A stretch of DNA of 8,263 bases from Deltaproteobacteria bacterium. GTDB taxonomy: Bacteria > Desulfobacterota > Desulfarculia > Adiutricales > Adiutricaceae. The stretch is taken from positions 1-8,263 of the forward strand of contig JAIRZX010000524.1 of assembly GCA_031267005.1 (NCBI GenBank), given 5' to 3'. The notes under the pieces were generated by a model, which was not told the origin of the DNA, searched no databases, and saw nothing but the letters and a program-made list of their open reading frames with translations. Made by a program: the position numbers and the translations under genes. This document shows positions 5,250-8,263 of the stretch, piece after piece (position 1 is the first letter of the stretch; every line of letters begins with the position of its first letter).

Positions 5250-7298
5250 ATGAATGAGATGGACCGGATAGACGAGGTAGCCGCCTCCGCGCTGGAGGGA
5301 TATCTGGTCCGCAAGGATCTCGTGCGGGTCTTCAGCCGCCAGTTCCCGGTGCCCACCTACGTGGTGGAGTTCCTGCTCGGCCGTTACTGCGCGAGCGTCA
5401 GGCAGGAGGACATAGACGAGGGCCTCCAGATAGTCGAAAGGCAGCTCAAGAGCAAGACCGTGAGGGCCGGCGACGAGGAGCTCTTCAAGTCCAGGGCTAG
5501 GGAGAACGGCGAGGTCAAGGTGATAGACGTCGTGACAGCGCGGCTGGACACGAAGACCGACACCTACCTCGCGACCCTGCCCACCCTCCGGTTGAGCGAC
5601 GCGCGGGTGAGCCCCCGGCTGGTAAACGAGCACGAGAGGATGCTCACCGGCGGTTTCTACGCTGAGATAACGCTTGCCCACGACCCCGACGAAGCCAGGA
5701 GCGGCCCCAAGGCCAGGCCTTTCTCTGTGGAATCCCTGCGCCCGATCCAGCTCTCCAGGCTGGACGTGCTGGACGATCTCGCCGGGGCCCGCCCCGCCTT
5801 CACTGCCGCCGAGTGGAAGGGATTCCTCCTCAGATCCGTGGGGATAGAGCCCTCCGCCCTCTCGGAGCGGCAGCGCGACGCGTTCCTCTTGAGGATGGTC
5901 CCCTTCGTCGAGCGCAACTTCAACATGATAGAGTTGGGCCCCCGGGGCACGGGCAAGAGCCACCTGTTCCAGCAGGTGTCCCCCTACGCGCACCTGGTGT
6001 CGGGCGGCAAGGCCACCGTCGCGAAGATGTTCGTGAACAACGCCAACGGCCAGCGGGGGCTGGTCTGCCTCTACGACGTCGTCTGTTTCGACGAGGTTTC
6101 CGGCATCTCCTTCGACCAGAAGGACGGCGTGAACATCCTCAAGGGCTACATGGAGTCCGGAGAGTTCAGCCGGGGCAAGGAGAGCATCCGCGCCGACGGC
6201 TGCGTCGTCATGGTAGGGAATTTCGAGGTAGACGTCGAGACCCAGCAGCGCGTGGGCCACCTGTTCGGGCCGATGCCGTCCGAGATCCGCGACGACACCG
6301 CCTTCATGGACCGCATCCACGCCTATTTGCCGGGCTGGGACGTGCCGAAGGTGAGCGCGGCCGTTTTGACTGAGCACTTCGGGCTCGTGAGCGACTTCCT
6401 CTCGGAGTGCTGGAGCCGTCTCAGGGCCCAGAGCCGCGTAAACCTCCTGCAGAAGGCGGTCCGCTTCGGCGGCGCCCTTTCCGGGCGCGACACGAACGCG
6501 GTGAACAAGACGGCGAGCGGGCTCCTGAAGCTCCTCCACCCCGGGGACGGCGAAGTGCCCGAGGAGGATATAGAGTGGGCGGTCCGCATCGCCCTGGAGA
6601 CCAGGCGCAGGGTCAAGGAGCAGCAGAAGCGCGTGGGGGCGGCCGAGTTCCGCAACACTCACTTCAGCTACACCCTGGGCGACGAAGGGATAGAGAAGTT
6701 CGTTTCCACCCCCGAACTCAGGAGCGACATCCTCATAACCGGCGATCCTTTGGAGCCCGGGCAGATCTGGACTCTCTCGCCGGGCGGCCAGGACGAGCAT
6801 CCAGGCCTGTTCCGCATCGAGATTAACGAGGGGCCCGGCTCCGGGGTGAGGATATTGAACAAGCCCGTGCCCAAGCCTTTCAAGGAGTGCGTGGACTACG
6901 CCGAGCAGAACCTCAAGGTAAGGGCCAAACAGCTGGTCGGGGACAAGGACCCGCGCCTGCACGAGTTCTCCGTGCAGCTCCGGGCCTTCGACTCCGCGAA
7001 GTCCGGCGCGGGGACTGGCGTGGCCGTCCTGGTGGCCCTCTCCACCGCCATGCTGAAGAAGAGCCTGCGGGGCGGGCTTGTCGTGGTAGGCCAGTTAAAC
7101 ATCGGCGGCTCCCTGGAGACGGTGCATAACGCGGTCACGTTAGCCGAGCTCGCGATCGAGAAGGGGGCGACGGCCCTCATGATGCCGGTGTCCAGCCGCA
7201 AGCAGCTCATGGAGCTTTCCGACGACATGGCCACCAAGGTGGACATCCAGTTCTACGCGGACGCGAAGGACGCCCTGATTAAGGCCATGGCCGACTGA
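5250..7298 (+). CDS. brxL: BREX system AAA+ / Lon-like protein BrxL
   Basis: A complete 682-residue BrxL. Characterised BrxL is an AAA+ ATPase that forms ring assemblies on DNA and is needed for phage restriction in BREX-1. Residues 1 to about 190 form the family N-terminal region, including YVVEFLLGRYCAS (37-49), VKVIDVVTARLD (89-100) and MLTGGFYAEI (131-140). The AAA+ core has Walker A GPRGTGKS (230-237), Walker B VVCFDE (277-282) and a sensor-1-like VGNF (322-325, N324). Residues about 490-682 are Lon-protease-like: SGAGTGVAVLVALS (585-598) and GGLVVVGQLNIGGS (608-621). Aligned to E. coli Lon from memory without gaps between the two sites, catalytic Ser679 falls on G588 and Lys722 on L631, so proteolysis is unlikely. 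Codons are GC-richer than in sampled brxC and pglZ stretches. The gene lies 1.3 kb after pglZ and probably has its own transcript. No transmembrane segment is seen. Confidence 0.95.
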   Translation: MNEMDRIDEVAASALEGYLVRKDLVRVFSRQFPVPTYVVEFLLGRYCASVRQEDIDEGLQIVERQLKSKTVRAGDEELFKSRARENGEVKVIDVVTARLDTKTDTYLATLPTLRLSDARVSPRLVNEHERMLTGGFYAEITLAHDPDEARSGPKARPFSVESLRPIQLSRLDVLDDLAGARPAFTAAEWKGFLLRSVGIEPSALSERQRDAFLLRMVPFVERNFNMIELGPRGTGKSHLFQQVSPYAHLVSGGKATVAKMFVNNANGQRGLVCLYDVVCFDEVSGISFDQKDGVNILKGYMESGEFSRGKESIRADGCVVMVGNFEVDVETQQRVGHLFGPMPSEIRDDTAFMDRIHAYLPGWDVPKVSAAVLTEHFGLVSDFLSECWSRLRAQSRVNLLQKAVRFGGALSGRDTNAVNKTASGLLKLLHPGDGEVPEEDIEWAVRIALETRRRVKEQQKRVGAAEFRNTHFSYTLGDEGIEKFVSTPELRSDILITGDPLEPGQIWTLSPGGQDEHPGLFRIEINEGPGSGVRILNKPVPKPFKECVDYAEQNLKVRAKQLVGDKDPRLHEFSVQLRAFDSAKSGAGTGVAVLVALSTAMLKKSLRGGLVVVGQLNIGGSLETVHNAVTLAELAIEKGATALMMPVSSRKQLMELSDDMATKVDIQFYADAKDALIKAMAD

Positions 7299-7426
7299 CG
7301 CGGAACGCTTGCGGCATGCCTTTATGAGCGCATGCCCCGGAACGCCCGGCCGAAAGGAAACTCCGGCGTTGCAAGCTTCTGCCCCGACGGCTCCGTCAAG
7401 CGTCATATGCGTGTTTTGCGCGTACG

Positions 7427-7450
7427 CATGCTCATGCTCATGCTCATGCG
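7427..7450 (+). repeat. CATGCT hexamer tandem repeat
   Basis: Three perfect CATGCT copies (7427-7444) are followed by CATGCG (7445-7450). This is a simple-sequence repeat able to change length by slippage. It is noncoding, in the convergent spacer, so length change would not shift a reading frame. Confidence 0.8.
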
Positions 7451-7496
7451 GGTGCGCGAGTAGCACCGCGTTGCGGCAAAGAGATTCAATGCCGTC

Positions 7497-7586
7497 GGCA
7501 AGTCGCTACAAGGCAAGTTGTTGCGGGACAAGTCGTCGTTCGGGAAACCGCGGGACGGAAAACCTCCGGTTGGCAAGTCGCCGCGT
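7497..7586 (+). repeat. degenerate 15-bp tandem repeat array, six units
   Basis: Units start every 15 bp at 7497, 7512, 7527, 7542, 7557 and 7572. Units 1, 2, 3 and 6 carry G(G/A)CAAGT(C/T)G at the same offset: GGCAAGTCGCTACAA, GGCAAGTTGTTGCGG, GACAAGTCGTCGTTC and GGCAAGTCGCCGCGT. Units 4 and 5 (GGGAAACCGCGGGAC, GGAAAACCTCCGGTT) are more diverged but in phase. The array stops 17 bp before the kinase stop codon. Function unknown. Confidence 0.6.
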
Positions 7587-7603
7587 AGCGGTACTCCCGG
7601 CGT

Positions 7604-8263
7604 TTAGCAGGAGTTTTTGGAGGCTTTGAGTCTCATAGCCTCCAGAGCCATTGCGGAAATGCGTTCCGCGAGCTCCCGCTCCGGAATCGTGGCGTCCACG
7701 AACTCCACGCCGGGGAGATCGGCGGCCAGGGCCAGCGCCTCCCTGACTTTCGCGAGGTAAGGCGCGTTCTCGAAGGAAAGATCCGGAGCGCCGCGCCCCG
7801 TCCTTATCCTCTCCAGGCCTTTCTCGGGAGATCCCAGGTCAAGGATTACCGTGAGATCAGGCCAGGGGAACCCGAGGCTCGCTTCCAGGATCTCCCGGGG
7901 AGCTATGCCCAACGCGCCCTGGTAGGAGACGCTGCTGAGGACGTAGCGGTCCAGGACCGCCGTTCCGCCGGCCTCCAGGGCGGGGAGGATGTTAAAGCCG
8001 ACGTCCCAGGCCCTGTCCTTCAGGAAAAGCTCCAGCTCTTCCCTGGGCGCCCTGCGGGCGGCGCCCGGGGCTGAACCCCTGATGATCCTGCCCCATTCCG
8101 TGGCGTCCGTAGGTTCCCGCAACGAGGTAACGGCCAGGCCGCGCCTTAAAAGCGTATCGCGCACGAGGCGCGCCTGGGTGCTCTTGCCGCTCCCGTCCAA
8201 GCCCTCCAGTGCCAGGAGGAATCCTTTCGGGTGCGTCTCCAGCCTGGAAGCGAGGCCCGCGAG
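7604..8263 (-). CDS. tmk: thymidylate kinase (dTMP kinase), 5' end outside the window
   Basis: Thymidylate kinase phosphorylates dTMP to dTDP with ATP, an essential cytoplasmic step toward dTTP. The visible 219 residues read leftward from base 8263 to TAA at 7606-7604. The P-loop is GLDGSGKS (residues 21-28 of the visible part). The dTMP-site motif REPTD is at 49-53, the DRY motif at 105-107 followed by SSVSYQG, and a lid-like segment with RTGRG comes after DLG. These fit the family in order and spacing. The frame stays open upstream of the P-loop to the window edge; the TTG at 8200-8198 lies inside the P-loop and cannot be the start, and no ATG or GTG is in frame. At least 14 residues precede the usual GFLLALEG strand, somewhat more than in short Tmk proteins. 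As a housekeeping gene on the opposite strand it probably marks the edge of the defence locus. Confidence 0.9.
   Translation of the reverse strand, partial: LAGLASRLETHPKGFLLALEGLDGSGKSTQARLVRDTLLRRGLAVTSLREPTDATEWGRIIRGSAPGAARRAPREELELFLKDRAWDVGFNILPALEAGGTAVLDRYVLSSVSYQGALGIAPREILEASLGFPWPDLTVILDLGSPEKGLERIRTGRGAPDLSFENAPYLAKVREALALAADLPGVEFVDATIPERELAERISAMALEAMRLKASKNSC

Larger units (their letters stand above)
7299..7603. other. convergent brxL-tmk spacer
   Basis: Transcripts from brxL (+) and the kinase gene (-) meet here. Stem-loops are GGCATGC/GCATGCC (7313-7319/7330-7336, 10-nt loop), AACGCCCGG/CCGGCGTT with one bulged C (7341-7349/7363-7370) and ATGCGT/ACGCAT (7407-7412/7424-7429). 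None is followed by a T-run on either strand that would make a textbook intrinsic terminator, though the first two, within 75 bp of the brxL stop, may still help end transcription. A hexamer array and a 15-bp array follow. A 106-codon open frame across the spacer has no ribosome site and reads through the repeats, so I do not call it a gene. Confidence 0.6.

Noticed and set aside
4559..5356. Minus-strand 265-codon open frame before brxL
   Set aside because: Arg/Pro/Ser-rich, no family resemblance, and it overlaps the brxL start antisense. It is a product of GC-rich sequence with few stops.
5196..6962. Minus-strand 588-codon open frame antisense to brxL
   Set aside because: It mirrors the GC-biased codons of brxL. 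Its Leu/Val/Gly/His-rich translation has no recognisable domain, while the sense frame has clear BrxL motifs.
7309..7629. 106-codon plus-strand open frame in the convergent spacer
   Set aside because: It runs through the hexamer and 15-bp repeats and into the 3' end of tmk antisense, with no ribosome site at its start.

Overview
The window carries the 3' part of a BREX phage-defence locus and, facing it, the end of a housekeeping gene. The DNA is GC-rich. AGG (Arg) and ATA (Ile) codons are common even in the GC-richest gene, two starts have strong Shine-Dalgarno sites, and pglZ begins with GTG. This fits a high-GC bacterium; the codon habit recalls Synergistota, but that is a weak guess.

Layout: (1) 1-1371 +, the C-terminal 456 residues of the BREX P-loop protein BrxC, whose 5' end lies left of the window; (2) 1372-1547, a 176-bp spacer with two stem-loops; (3) 1548-3920 +, complete pglZ, the alkaline-phosphatase-superfamily BREX protein; (4) 3921-5249, an unusually long 1,329-bp spacer with no convincing protein gene but with repeats, stem-loops and G-tracts; (5) 5250-7298 +, complete brxL, an AAA+ ATPase with a Lon-like C-terminal domain; (6) 7299-7603, a convergent spacer with stem-loops, a CATGCT hexamer array and a degenerate 15-bp tandem array; (7) 7604-8263 -, a 5'-truncated thymidylate kinase gene that runs off the right edge.

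BrxC, PglZ and BrxL are core parts of BREX, which marks host DNA and blocks phage DNA replication without degrading it in the systems studied. No pglX methyltransferase lies between brxC and pglZ. The order brxC-pglZ-brxL is that described for BREX type 4, where brxP lies upstream, but a rearranged type 1 locus with pglX elsewhere is possible; the upstream flank would decide. The BREX genes themselves are of known families. The least explained part of the window is the noncoding DNA, above all the structured, repeat-bearing region ahead of brxL and the 15-bp array behind it. brxL is visibly GC-richer than a sampled part of pglZ, so it may be a separate transcription unit or have a different history.
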